From: Locusta migratoria
Lineage: Eukaryota; Arthropoda; Insecta; Orthoptera; Acrididae
Direction: 5' to 3'
DNA: 64,000 nt
Assembly (NCBI GenBank): GCA_026315105.1
Contig: CM048750.1
Coordinates: 111,445,297 to 111,509,296, forward strand
Shown here: one piece after another, positions 11,178 through 23,722 of the stretch
Position numbering within the stretch: position 1 is the first letter of the stretch
Layout: every line of letters starts with the position of its first letter
Made by a program: the position numbers and the translations under genes
The notes under the pieces: generated by a model
Told to the model about the DNA's origin: nothing
The model's database searches: none
The model's input: only the letters and a program-made list of their open reading frames with translations

Positions 11178-13624
11178 CAGCGGGCCTGCCCGCCCGGGCC
11201 CGTAGCCTCGCCTCCCGGCCAGGCCTCGCCCTGCGCTGCCCAGCCTGCCGGCACGAGCCGCATCGGACTGTGCTGGGTAGCACAGGTACCCACCTACCTG
11301 CCGAGCCCCAGTCCTACCTGCCGCCCGTGTCACTCTGCTGCTAGCCGGGGCCCGCGCCCGGCAGGCACTGCACTCTTAGCGGGAAATCCATTATTCCGTT
11401 TTTCTCGCTGTAAAAACTGTTCACAATACACACAACCATCCCACATTGGTTTATGAACTTAGTTTTTCCTTGCAAGCTTTATTTTGCATATGAAAAAAAA
11501 AAAAAAAAATGTCTAATTTTCATTCTGCATGAGTTTTTAGATTTGTAATGCTTATCACTCGATTTTGAAGAAACTATGTGGTTAAAAACTCTGATTTTTG
11601 AACATGTGATAGTACAGAATCTTAGCTTTCTAACAAAGCATTCAACTTTCCATAATTCATAAATGTTGTTTTAAAATGACGCTATTAGTGAAGAATGTGC
11701 ACATCGTGTGCATGTATTGAAAAAGATAGCAGGCAGCTTAAAATACCTATGCATTTTAGACCATACATTACGAGTGAAATACAGCTGTCTCATTTCACGA
11801 GTAATTGTGAGTTAAGGAGCATCGGTGCTGCGATAGTGTATGTATTCAGCGCGTGTTCTAACAGTGTTTCTGTCAACATTTCGATAAATTGCTTGATGTA
11901 TCCTTGCTGAAAGAAAATAGGAAGATCGGGTTGTTTTTTCCTCAGTGAACGAATTGTCAGTGCAGTATCAATTGTGAGTAAAAAAGAAAAAAAAAATGAC
12001 ATGCGCAGTAACGGATTTGGTAAAAGCAGACAGAAGACGTCCAATTTTGTGCTCGCGCCAGAAATATTAAACCTGTTGTAAGTCATCGGCTTCGCGTTAG
12101 CCGGCTCCGATACATTTGTAGGCAGTTTTATACTTTGCTCAATATTTACTTACACAGTGTTTCACTTTCACTTTATATTAAACTAAGTGATGGCTCTATC
12201 ATGAAGAGCAAAATGAGACCTTAAATCTCTTCAGTTCCTTGTTCCTGGTAAATCTATGTATTTTCATGTGTGTGACAAAAAATGATGTGCCCTACGATGA
12301 AGTGATAATATTTAATTTTATTCAAGGTTGTCCTAATTATCTAGCTAAAATTCTGTCAAGGTAAACAGGAACTCTTTATAAAGCCAGTAGTTTGTGAAAT
12401 GAGTAAGAATTTCATTCAAAATGAATGTTTCAATAATCTTGATGACTTGCTTGTGGAAATCATCTTTCTTTGAAAGAAAATGTCAAGAACATAACTGAAG
12501 AACATTTGGAGGGACTTGAAAAACTTTCAAACATTATTTCTCTTCCTTGTCTACTAATAGCAATGGGATTCACAATCTCTTGGAAGGAGCAATAATTTTA
12601 GAACCCATATAATTGCAAATTAATAGTAATAGCTTCTGGAAACGTCCAGTAACTTTAAGTCACATAAATCTTAGGTATTGCTAAGAGTTACACATTTATT
12701 ATATGTCTATTTCACTCATTGTGCAAAAAGACTTTCACTTTTAACACTTAGATACAAATAAATACAGAAACACTCTTCTCGTTGAAAGTAACCAGAGACT
12801 CTCTTGAACGTCTGTGGCTCCTCTACCAAAACGTTTAGCCGCTTAATTCCATAACGAAAACTTGTAGGTTAACAGACAAGAGTAAAATACTTCAATATTT
12901 TATACTGCACCTCTCCATTATGCAAAAGCCTGCATCTGCCCTTTTGATATGAAACCATTGACGCGTAAACTACAAAAACCATTAGTTGTACATACCAGTA
13001 AGAAACTTTTTCATCTATTATTTTTGTATTTCACTTTATTTAATTTTAATAACATGGATTTTAAACTTCTATATATCTGTGATATGGTAATAGGACAAAA
13101 ACGTTTAAGAGGCACTGTGCTCCGGAATTTAAAAAATAAAAAATAAACTCTACATAACATCACAGCTTTACGACAGAGCCTAATTGTCTTTTGGCTGAAT
13201 ATATGGTTGTTACAATTAAAAGATGAACTAATAAAGGAATATTAGAAACTTTCTTGTTTTAAGTATTGTCTGGTAATGCACATTTGTATAATCTGTCTTG
13301 TCCGTTGTTTCAGACATAGCAATAACGTATAAATTGCTACATAGGTAATCAAATATGTGCGCGATGCCTATGCTCTGATTATTGCAACATCTTGCGCAGC
13401 GCTGCATTCCAGCGCTCGCAGCTCCATCTGTAGCGCTGTTGCACCAATCCCAGAGGGCATGGGTCCAGCAGGTACCGACTCGCTCGGGGAGTGTCGGGAC
13501 TTGACGGTCCACTGAGCTCACAAGCTATGTGTGCGATGCAGTGGGGCCCGACTACCCGTGGTGCGGGCATCAGAGCGCAGCAGCCAGACGCAGGTGGGCT
13601 CGGGTGGGTAAATGTGGCGCGCTG
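11178..13624. repeat. Segment bounded by two GC-rich islands, possible DNA transposon
   Basis: Two strongly GC-rich blocks (about 11178-11400 and 13380-13624) in otherwise AT-rich intron. The outer ends have loose inverted similarity: CAGCGGGCC...CCCGCCCGGGCCC on the left and, reverse-complemented, CAGCGCGCC...CCCACCCGAGCCC on the right, as in hAT termini. I could not find an 8-bp TSD, and no transposase is readable between them. A CpG-island-like regulatory element is the alternative. Confidence 0.35.
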
Positions 13625-13835
13625 CACAGATCTGTCAACAATGCAAATGTCTGTCTTCAAGAACCAAGATAAGTAAAATATTTATGTTTGATCTTCCCCA
13701 TTTACAGTGAAGTGGTTTGCTATAAATCTGACTCTTAAAATGAAATATGTTTCCAACCTTTAGGAAACTTCTTCTTTAGCAGCTAAAACCACTGACATAA
13801 GAGGTGGTGATGTTAGAAAGTCTCTCTTTTTCATT
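13625..13835. other. Intron sequence, nothing assignable
   Basis: No motif recognised. Confidence 0.5.
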
Positions 13836-14130
13836 TGGAAATGGCCTCTGTAAGAGGGAAGACTTGTCTGATGATGTGGCAAGAAGAAATTTGTGTTGAT
13901 ATGAAAGACATGGGAAATCCAGCATGAGAATCAAAATTTAAAAGAGCCTTCAAATCAAATAAAGCATCAGGAAAAGATCATATTCAATCAGAATCAGAAG
14001 TCATTGGGGGAAGTGGCAACTAAATGACTATTCAAGTTGGTGATTAGAATCTATGAGCCTGGTGCTATACAAAACTCTTGAAAAACTATCATCCAACTAA
14101 TTCCAGAGATAGAAACGGCAGTATAATAAA
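13836..14130 (+). pseudogene. LINE reverse-transcriptase fragment
   Basis: With frame jumps and stops it reads FKRAFKSNKASGKDHIQSE, then a SLGEVATK...LFKLVIRIYE segment and TIIQLIPE. This corresponds to the RT fingers block 'NKA.G.D.I..E.L' to 'W....I.PI.K' of RTE-like LINEs. Probably the same decayed insertion as 15355-15795. Confidence 0.65.
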
Positions 14131-14599
14131 ACTGGATAGGAAGGAGACGAGGAAAATGACTAATCTATTTAATTTGTTTATACTATTTTTCTATATACAT
14201 GAAGAGGTGTGGATGTCAGAGATGTAAAATATTGATTTGCACTTGATAATGCTGTACCAAATTCAATGAATTTGTAACTTTCTTTTATTTCCAAAAGAAG
14301 AAGTAACGCTTTACCTCTCTGTTACATTATCTGCTGGATGGAATATTTCTATTTTACATTATTCGTTGGACAGAAGACTTCTGTAGGCATTGTCTCTTGG
14401 ACACAAAGGCAAGTGAAGTCCACCAGTGTAAAATTGCTTATATGAAAGTAAAATAACTTTTATTGTGAAATGAGACAATGCGAATGTTAACTGGTAAATT
14501 TTCTGTCCACAGAGCCAGTAAATTTGAAATTCTGACTAAGTTATTGTTGTTAATATCCGAGGAATATTTTGATCTTACTGAAGTTTTAATTTAACAAAA

Positions 14600-14885
14600 A
14601 TAAAAAATAGAAAAGAGATTACTTACCAAAAGGAACAGCTCGTCGATAGAAACAAATAAATAAATAAAATCACACACAAACACACATACAAGCTTTCGCC
14701 ACCACTGGCAGCTTCTTCAGGAAAAAAGAGGAAAAAAGGGTAGGAAAAAGGGAAGGATATGGGTTTTAAGGAAGTGGAAAAGGAGTCATTCCAATCCCAG
14801 GAGTGGAAGGACTTACCCCAGGGGAAAAAAAGGAAGGTGAATAAATACAAACACACTCAGACATATCGAAACGCAACACACCTAC
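14600..14885 (-). repeat. Penelope-type terminal repeat with hammerhead-like core
   Basis: Minus strand reads the '...CTGAAGAAG...GAAAGCTT...TGTGTGTTTGTGTG' module also found at 49376 and in other repeats of this window. The core is CTGAAGA (14714-14720), a stem GCTGCC/GGTGGC with loop AGT, then GAAA (14694-14697). The outer part holds (AAAT)n-like sequence. Confidence 0.6.
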
Positions 14886-14964
14886 ACAGACCATTGAAGT
14901 TTTAATTTTTCTGACAATTTCTGTCTAATGTTAGTATTTATGTTACAAAATCTAATAATGGAAA

Positions 14965-15255
14965 GTACATGTTGGAATCAAACATTATAATAAGGACAGT
15001 TTACAACTCACCACAAATACGCAACAATGAGCTGCAACAGGCACATAAAAAAGACACACACATACAACACTCCAAATCAGAGTGCTGCAGCCGTAGATGA
15101 TGGTTGTGTGACTGTGTGAATGTTCTATTTTCTGAAGAAGGCTATGGCCAATAGCTTAAGTGTTGTATGTGTTTGCCTTTTTTACTTGCCTGTTACAACT
15201 TGTCATGGCTTCTTTGTGGTGAGTTGTAAACTGCCCTTATTATATTATATATGTT
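14965..15255. repeat. Inverted-repeat element, Penelope-type ends
   Basis: Left part (ATAATAAGGACAGTTTACAA...TACAACACTCC) and right part (...TGTTGTATGTG...GTTGTAAACTGCCCTTATTA) are imperfect reverse complements around a centre near 15085. The same arms make the foldback at 35065-35774 and the half element at 42670-42893. The right arm carries CTGAAGA (15132-15138) and a degenerate AATA in place of GAAA. Confidence 0.75.
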
Positions 15256-15354
15256 ACAACATCTGTTAGTGCTGTCACCAGACAAAGCTTCTCACTTCGA
15301 CTGATTTATGTAAAAGAGGAATATCATATTTTTTCACTTCTTTATTTCCTTAAA

Positions 15355-15795
15355 AAATAACACTGTAGCAGGTAAGTGTGAAAACTGCTGCACATTTAGC
15401 TTAACTCGTGCATCAAATTTACTGAAGAGAATAATATACAGTATGGTGGAAAACACAATTGAGTATTTGTTACATGACAACAGTTTGATTTAGGAAAGGT
15501 AAAGGAACCAGAGAGGCTGTTCTGGCATTGCTCTTTGTAATGGAAACAAGGCTGTAGCAAAACCAAGTCATTTTCATAGGATTTGTAGACATGGAAAAAG
15601 TGTCTGACAATATAAATTAGAGCCAAATATTTGAAATTCTGATAAATATAGGAGTAAGCTATCCAGATAGACAGGTAATATATATTATGCACAAGAACCA
15701 AAATAGAATAAAAAGACTGGAAAACCAAGAATGAAGTGCTCAGATTAGAATGGGTATAAGACATGGCTGCAGTCTTTCACCCCTACTGTTCAATT
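15355..15795 (+). pseudogene. LINE reverse-transcriptase fragment
   Basis: Readable with stops: ASNLLKRIIYSMVENTIE, RKGKGTREAVLALLFVMETR, IGFVDMEKVSDNI (first catalytic Asp), and MGIRHGCSLSPLLFN. Right end is abruptly replaced by the Tc1-like element at 15796, so the transposon inserted in, or truncated, this LINE. Confidence 0.8.
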
Positions 15796-16395
15796 AAAAC
15801 ACTATGTGATCAAAAGTATCCAGATACCTGGCTGAAAATGGCTTACAAGTTTGTGGTGCCTTCCATCAGTAATGCTGGAATTCAATATGGCGTTACCCCA
15901 CTGTTAAGCTTGATGGCAGCTTCAACTCTCACAGGCATACATTCAATCAGGTATTGGAAGGTATCTTGGGGAAGTACAGCCCATACTTCATGGAGTACTG
16001 CACTGAGGAGTAGGTATTGATGTAGGTTGGTGAGGCGTGGCATGAAGTCGGCATTCCCGAACATCCCAATGGTGTTCTATAGGATTCAAGTAAGGACCCT
16101 GTAGGCCATTTCAGTACAGGGATGTTATTGTTGTGTAACTACTCTGCACAGTTTTTGCATTATGAAAAGGTGCTCAATCATATTGAAGTATGCAATTGCC
16201 ATCCCCAAATTGCTCTTCACTGTGATGCGCATAAAGGTGCTTGAAACAACAATGTAGGCTAGTGCTGTGGTAGTGCCACACAAAACAACAAGAGGTGCAA
16301 GCCCTCTCCATGAATAAACATGACCACACCATAACACCACCACCTTCAAATTTTACTGATGGCACTACACGTGCTGGCAAATGATGATCACTGGG
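15796..16395 (-). mobile_element. Tc1/mariner element remnant (3' part of transposase plus TIR)
   Basis: Right end has the TIR-type sequence CACTATGTGATCAAAAGTAT at about 15799-15818. On the minus strand the transposase C-terminal half is recognisable with frame breaks: VKFEGGGVMVWSC, an EEQFGDGNCI stretch, and a QDTFQYLIECMPVRVEA end. These are the catalytic-domain and tail motifs of Tc1-like transposases, which cut and paste at TA. The 5' half and second TIR are missing. Confidence 0.88.
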
Positions 16396-16399
16396 TATT

Positions 16400-16685
16400 C
16401 TCCTTAGATTAGATTAGATGTACTTTTCGTTCCAGTAGATCCAAATTGATGGAATCCTCTTGGATGTAGAACATGTCAGAACAAAATACACAATATATAC
16501 TCACAAAAAGAGAGCATGCGTGTTAATGTACCTTCCACAGACTCCAAACGTAATTGCCCTTGTGGATATGGAGTTGGTCAGGAAAAACAATTATCTTAAA
16601 AATATTTACATTTTAAAGGACACAAAAACTTATTACTACTTACTAATTTTCTAGGTGCATATTAAAATTCTTAGCAGTTACTTTC
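16400..16685 (-). repeat. LINE 3'-terminal fragment ending in TAATC-type tail
   Basis: Minus strand reads toward ...GGATTCCATCAATTTGGATC...GAAAAGTACATC and ends TAATCTAATCTAA at about 16404-16418. A related ending (TACTAATCTAATCAAC) closes the + strand CR1-like fragment at 41860-41871. No coding part remains. Confidence 0.6.
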
Positions 16686-16808
16686 TTTTTTATTTATTTA
16701 TTTATTTTACACTGATTTACAATGATTACATTACTGCACAAAACTTGTACTGAAGTCAAACTGAACACAGTATTCATATTTGTTAATATTATATACAATA
16801 AGTTACAA

Positions 16809-17662
<854 letters not shown>

Positions 17663-17709
17663 GAAAATTTAATTAGCTGATCTTTCTATGGCTATATTTG
17701 ATTTACTAT

Positions 17710-18507
17710 TTACTGCAATATTTGTGTCATCTGCAAATAAAACAAACTTGGCCTCTGATAATGTCGATGATGAAAGGTCATTGATATATACAAGAAAAAG
17801 TATGGGGCCAAGATAGAACCTTGGGGGACCCCACATGTTATTAGTTCGACCTGATAGTTCAGTACACCTCTCTTTCCTATTGACACCCTTTGCTTCCTTT
17901 TGGAGATATACAATTTGAACTATTCTGCAACACTTCCTGTTACGCCATAATATTCTAATTTTCTTAAAAGTATATTGTGATTTACACAGTCAAATGCCTT
18001 TGACAGGTCACAAAATATACCAGTGGCATGTAATTTATTGTCTAATGAATTGAGTACATTCTCACTGTATGTATAGATAGCCTTCTCAAAATCAGAACCC
18101 TTTAGAGTCCCGAATTGTGACATGGATAATAGTTTATTAGTGGTAAGGTGTTTAAGAAGACGACTGTACATTATCTTTTCTAAAATATTTGAGAATGCAG
18201 ACAAAAGTGAAATTGGATGGAAATTTGATGGAATTTCTTTATCTCCTTTCTTATGTAATGACTTAACTTCAGCATATTTCAAACATGCTGGAAATGTTTC
18301 ACTGATAAAAGACTGGTTAGACAAGTAACTTAAAATATCACTAAGCTCAGAAGCACACTTTTTAATCAAATTTGTTGATATATTATCATAGCCACTGGGC
18401 TTTTTTGATTTTAAGGATTTGATGGTGGACATTACTTCTAGTGTTGTTGTGAGTGTCATATTCATATTACTGCAGTTATTTGTAGTCACAGGTGTGAGAT
18501 ATTCCAT
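17710..18507 (-). pseudogene. CR1-like LINE reverse transcriptase
   Basis: RT motifs in order: KSLKSKKPSGYDNISTNLIK, KYAEVKSLHKKGDK, PISLLSAFSNILEKIMYSRL, LSMSQFGTLKGSD, the first catalytic Asp in GIFCDLSKAFDCVNHNILL, then after a frame change CGVPQGSILAP. The FADD/YADD pair lies in a degraded stretch near 17720-17760. Two frames and at least one stop at about 17914-17919. Confidence 0.9.
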
Positions 18508-18515
18508 TGCAGCAG

Positions 18516-19760
18516 TTACTGACCCTGATATCCCATATTTTCAGTAATAGTTAAGAAATGCTTGTTGAAAATTGCAGCAACACTGCACACATCTGTTACT
18601 CGTTTTTCACCTACTCTTAATGCTATGTGCTCCTCTTCGTATATGTTTCTAGCAGTTTCCTCCTTTACTATATCCCATATTGTCTTTATTTTGTTGTCTG
18701 AAAGGACTACCCTATTCTGATAATGCATTTGCTTTGATGTCAGTATTACTGCCTTCAATATCTTGCAGTATGTTTTGTAATGATCTAAAGCATTTACATA
18801 TGAACTGTGTATAATTGACAGGTATAGTTTCCTTTTTGTCTTACAGGAGACCTTTATTCCTCGAGTAATCCATGGTTTCTTTGTAGACTTTGGTCTAATC
18901 TGTGTCAGTTTTGGGGGAAAGCAGTTTTCAAATAAGTTGAGGACATTATTTATGAAAGTGTTGTATTTCTCATCCATACTATTTGCACTGTAGACATCAC
19001 TCCAATTCATGTCTTTGAGCAGTTTTCTAAAATGATCAATTTTTCCCTTACTGAATACCCTCTTAAACTCAGATTTGATAGATTTTATGTTGTGATCAGT
19101 ATTAATATCTAGTAAAAGTAACTGCATGTCATGGTCTGAAAGGCTGCTTAGTATTGGTTTTATAACATAATATTGATCATTTGGAATTTCTATAAAGATA
19201 TTATCAATGGCTGTCTTTGAGCCCATAGCTATCGTCGTTGGAAAATTAACAGTATGAATTAGGTTGAATGACAATGCTACAGACTGCAATAATTTCTTAC
19301 TGGGGGAGCTTTCAAGGAAGTCTATGTTGAAATCACCAGCCAACACTAATTCTTTCTTTCTTGTTATCAAATAAGCCAACAGAGCTTCAAAATGATTTAT
19401 GAACAAATTAAAGTTACCATTTGGTACTCTGTACACAGTTACTATTATAAATGATTTATTATGAAATTCTACTTCCATTGCTCATGCTTCCATAAGCTGC
19501 TCTAAACAAAATTTATGAATGTCTATGGTATTAAATTTATAACAATTTCTAATGAATGTGGCAACTCCTCCATCCTCCATTTCTACTCTACAAAAGTTGG
19601 AAGCTAACCTGAATCCTGGAATACTTAGCAAATCTATACCAGTGGTCACATGATGTTCAGAGATGCAGATTATGTTGACTGGGTTGGATGACTCTAATTC
19701 ATCAATGCATATAAGTAGTTCGTTTATTTTGCTTCTTAGCCTTCTAATATTTTGGTGCAC
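18516..19760 (-). pseudogene. CR1-like LINE endonuclease and linker
   Basis: AP-type endonuclease: HQNIRRLRSKINEL, NIICISEHHV (catalytic Glu), IPGFRLASNFCR, GGVATFIRN, one stop at 19479-19481, then IIVTVYRVPNGNF, LVLAGDFNIDFLE, AIDNIFIE, SLSDHDMQLL (catalytic His), and a linker with KKPWITRGIKVSC. All expected EN strands are present, so only the stop inactivates it. Confidence 0.9.
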
Positions 19761-19957
19761 TAAAGATAATTTCCATTTTACATTGACTGTTGCAGAGCTG
19801 GGTGAAGATAAAATTTCTGATAATTGGTGATGAGTTTTAACTAACAGCTATGTTTGCTGATTTGATTTGTCAGAGTTAGCCTGTTTAGTTGCTTTATTAA
19901 ACTGAAGGTTTGTTTCAATATTGACCTCTCTTAGAACTTGACTTCTTTTTGTCCTGC

Positions 19958-20406
19958 CTATCCTAAAAAAGGAACTGCTCTGACACCTGTAACCACTGGT
20001 ATTTTACTACTCATGTCAGTGCCTCCCCCCCGTAAGTTTCCTGCTATTAGCCCAGCCAGTTTACCCTTCCCTTGCCTATTGAGATGTAGGCCATGTCTAG
20101 TGTAATCCCACCTACTGAGTGAATCAACAGGAAGCACACCAATGTGTGACCCGCACATGATCCAAGCAGCTGATCCAACTCCAAATTAACTCTCCTAACA
20201 GAAGAGTTCAAATGAGGTTGGTCATGGCGCTCCAGAACAGACACAAACTCAACACTGGTATGCATTGATGCTGATGCAATCTTTGCCAGGTCACACTCTA
20301 TGTTGAACCCCAGATCTCTGTCAATACTGTTCCCTAGACCACCCACAATAACCATGGTGTCCTCCTTGGTGAAATCTTTACACAGTGAACCTAAATCCTC
20401 TGTCAC
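19958..20406 (-). pseudogene. LINE ORF1 C-terminal SGNH-esterase-like domain
   Basis: Reads EDLGSLCKDFTKEDTMVIVG with a GLGNSIDRD block (the position of the 'GTND' block of SGNH hydrolases), then SVLERHDQPHLNSSVRRVNL, and in another frame DYTRHGLHLNRQGK, the block with the conserved Asp/His pair. CR1-type ORF1 proteins often end in such an esterase domain. The nucleophile Ser block is not in the part retained. Related pieces at 47450-47790 and 50860-51060. Confidence 0.75.
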
Positions 20407-20641
20407 CTGACCCAGACCAGCAGTAGTGAAATAAAATAATTATATTAAAGCAGCATTTAGGATTTATTGCATAATCCAATGCTTGAATATGGTTTCTATT
20501 TTTTAAATTAGTTCCTAGATATATTGTCAGTCAGACTGTATCTACAACAGACTTTTCACTTAAAACTGCTTGTCTAACTATAGAAGTTTAAAAGAAAAAT
20601 CATGAATATTTAACACTGAGGATATAAAACTGAATACTTAC

Positions 20642-20881
20642 CGATGATGGTAACCAAATGATACTACTTCCTCTAGAAGAAAATTCTGCATGACTAACAA
20701 GTTTCTTTTTAGAATAATCATGCACTAGCAATCGACCACTTTGACCAAGTGAAGCAAGAAGAGGGTGTTGTGGAGAAGCAGCTATCGCAACAACTGCTCC
20801 TGCATGCACAAGGAAAATCTCCTCAGCTGGTAAGTCATTGGCTTGGCTCAAGTTGACTTTCCATAATCTACCATTCGCATC
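20642..20881 (-). CDS. Cfap44: CFAP44-like exon, WD40 blade
   Basis: 240 nt, exactly 80 codons, phase 0 at both ends; acceptor TGCCTTCAG, donor TCG|GTAAGT. It begins DANGRLWKVNLSQANDLPAE. The later HAGAVVAIAASPQHPLLASL strand and the GRLLVHDYSKKK strand form two WD40 strands, and it ends SSIIWLPSS. The HAG..., ...LLASLG and RLLVHDY spacing is a normal propeller repeat. The exon could be skipped without a frame change. Confidence 0.85.
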
Positions 20882-21532
20882 CTGAAGGCATAAAAAAAAA
20901 GAAAAATCATTAAATTATTTTATTTACTGAGAGATTATAACTCCAGACTTGGCATCATGAGTACTGTAAATATTGCTTTTTATACTATTTATTTATTTTG
21001 ATAAAAAATAACTTTCCATTCCACTAAAATGAGTTATGTGAGAGATTCATATCAGAACATATCTAAGATTCTGGTATAGGATGCAGAGGTTGTGAAATGA
21101 GTGTATGCTGGGGTGAATAAAGTGTTTGTTCCAAATGGTGATTACTTTAACAGTGATTACATACATAATCCATCAGAGAAATCAGTGACTGTCTTGGATG
21201 TAACCAAGAAATTGTGATGTTGCAGAAAGGAATGATGGACAGATGGGAATGTTACACTTATACTGTGTCCACAGTAGTACTGAATTGCACTGCCACATCA
21301 CAAACAACATCACAAAAAAATCAATCAGTTGCACAGCAAGCAGTGCCTATGCATACTATTCAACATTTTTTGCAGCAGAGTGGACTGTCTGTATCTACCA
21401 CTGCATCATCAGTCATTACCAAAGGCGTTTGCACCAAATATGTTGTTATAAATGACAGACATCAGTAACTGACTGGGACAACATTGACATTACTAAAGAA
21501 TCTTGATTCTGTCTGCACCACCACAATTGTTA
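20882..21532. other. Intron sequence flanking the hAT insertion
   Basis: Joins without a gap to the sequence after 22719 once the hAT element is removed. I recognise no gene. The region 21060-23345 may be one older repeat: weak peptide-like runs occur on the minus strand at 22835-23173 but match nothing I know. Confidence 0.4.
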
Positions 21533-21540
21533 GTTTAGAA

Positions 21541-22711
21541 CAGGGCTGGGCACATGAGTTGCCCATGAGACTGCCCTGGGCACTTTGGACACAAGTGTCG
21601 GTCATGTTGGCACGATGCACTCGCAACACGTATGTCTTCCTCTCATACACAACAGAAGTCAGTGAATAATGACAGATAACGTCCGAATTTTTAATCACAC
21701 TAAATTGCAGTGTACTTGTTTTAGTACCACATTGCAATGGATACTAATGACGAAAAAAGCTTTAGACATCTATTATCAGACTGTAAAACAGTGGCATTGT
21801 TTTAATATGCTTGACATTGGGTGAAATTTGATTTTTGATGTTTCAATAACTTCTATAGTGAGAAACCTCTCACTTAGCACAGAACTTCAGTGAAAGTCAC
21901 AAAGCTCCAACTGAATTATAGAAGCTGCACTTCAAACGCTCATTACAAAAATGCTGCGTCTGTTTGGTATGTTTAATTGCAAAGATTTTGCAGCTGAAAT
22001 GGCATTGAAGAATAAAAAATTCATTTGAAACAGATGGGAATTTCTTTCTATTTCTATGGTATTTAATACTAAAATATTTCTTATATTTATCATAAACACG
22101 TCAAATTGAATTAGTAACTAATGAATATTGCTTCCAATATTGCCAGCATTATAAAAAATCAGTTTCAAATCAATATAAGTGTTAAATCCAGCATCAAAAT
22201 TTTCTAACAAATTCATCAGACTGTTTGGGCAGTGTCTCCTTATTAGTAATGCAGTATTGGTAAAGCGCACTAATGATCTTCCTGAAACTAGCTCTATCCA
22301 CAATATAAATTTTATTTTATAAGCCAAAAACTGTTTCAAAAAGATCGGCAATTAGTGAGTAGATCAGCAAAGTTTTACTGAAGACATTCATGTGCTTTTT
22401 AAGGTCATTATAGACTACCAATATCAATAGGGGTGAGCATTTTAATTTTGAAGACCTGGACTGCTCCTTAGCCACATTATATCCTGTAATTTTGTTCTAC
22501 CATGAGCTCCTGTGAGACTTTGGCATTGAAAATATTGAAGTACTATGAAACTTTGGCGTCGAAAACACTAAGACCACAAACTATAAAAGCTGGTCTTTCC
22601 ATGTGCCTTGCTTTTCACATTGACAGAGTGGTGGAGGAGGAACTGCCAATGGGCAAGCTGAGTGGGTACACATGGTTGCCCACACTTGCATAAGTGCATT
22701 TGCCACCCCTG
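21541..22711. mobile_element. Non-autonomous hAT transposon with 8-bp TSD
   Basis: Left end CAGGGCTGGGCA and right end (reverse-complemented) CAGGGGTGGCAA form short imperfect TIRs of hAT type. Flanks are GTTTAGAA (21533-21540) and GTTTAGAG (22712-22719), an 8-bp TSD with one mismatch, the hAT hallmark. Internal 1.1 kb shows no readable transposase. Confidence 0.85.
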
Positions 22712-22719
22712 GTTTAGAG

Positions 22720-23722
22720 TCTGTGGATACCGTGATGAGAGAATGTCGAACTTTTGCCTTATTCATTGTGATACTGATCCTGCAACTGATATTATTGTTT
22801 CAGAATTTATTTAATTCCTCTCCTAAGTCCAGCATTACATCACTGATGTGTTGGAGCCTGCTGTATTCCCATGTAATCCCATAGCCTTGGAGTTTACTGA
22901 TGGCCACATTGCAACAAGGAAAATATATAACTGCACATGGCATGCAATATTCAAGACATTTTCGTTGACCATTGGATCCCATTGCTCCCCTGGCCTCCAT
23001 GTTCTCCTGCTCTTGTGAGTATCAAATGAATCTGGTAGTTGAATGTGGAACAAATGGGCTGGGATGAACCATCCACTGCAACTCCAGATCAACTTTGGCA
23101 AATATGTGAAACAGCATGGACTGGTATACCCCAATAACACAACAAGGGCCTCTCTCATTAAATGCCAAGACACAGAACAGCAGTTACAGCCAGCAAAATG
23201 GCAACTCTCAATACTGATTTTATCATCTTCCTCACTTCACATAGAACTGTATTTTCAACCATGTGATCTTAGTACAATGTGTTGTCTCCCAAATAAATTT
23301 GGCTGTGATAACTCCAGTTTCTCTTCTGCTGCATTTTGAATGACTAGCAGTAAATGTCCTTTGGATTATATATCAATGATACATCCTGTCTCTTAATAAA
23401 TATACCTTACAAGGACCCGTTTTTTCTTCCAGCAAGTCATAAATATAATCCATCTTTTTTCACCGGAATATTAATAAGCTTACAAGAATTGACCAGAAAG
23501 TAATTCACCAATTCTGTTTTGGCACTCTTATTGATCAGAACACAGCCTTCACACCTGGTCTAGTTGGTAGGAGCTGTTAGCTTCCTAAAAGAAATACCCA
23601 GTGTCCTCCAATGTCCCAGAAATGTGAACCTCTTGTGATCTCATTTTAGCCATGATTAAATTCACTTGAACATCACTATCCATTCAAATTCAACGTGAAT
23701 CTAGGTAAGTCTGCAACCAAAA
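22720..23722. other. Intron sequence, nothing assignable
   Basis: Moderately complex sequence with several 60-110-codon frames on both strands but no recognised domain. Confidence 0.4.

Noticed and set aside
11175..11456. Proline/Ala-rich 93-codon frame
   Set aside because: Low-complexity product of the GC island; no homology and no initiation context.
22835..23173. 112-codon minus-strand frame as host exon
   Set aside because: No WD40 or other known motif, and inserting it would break the established exon phase.
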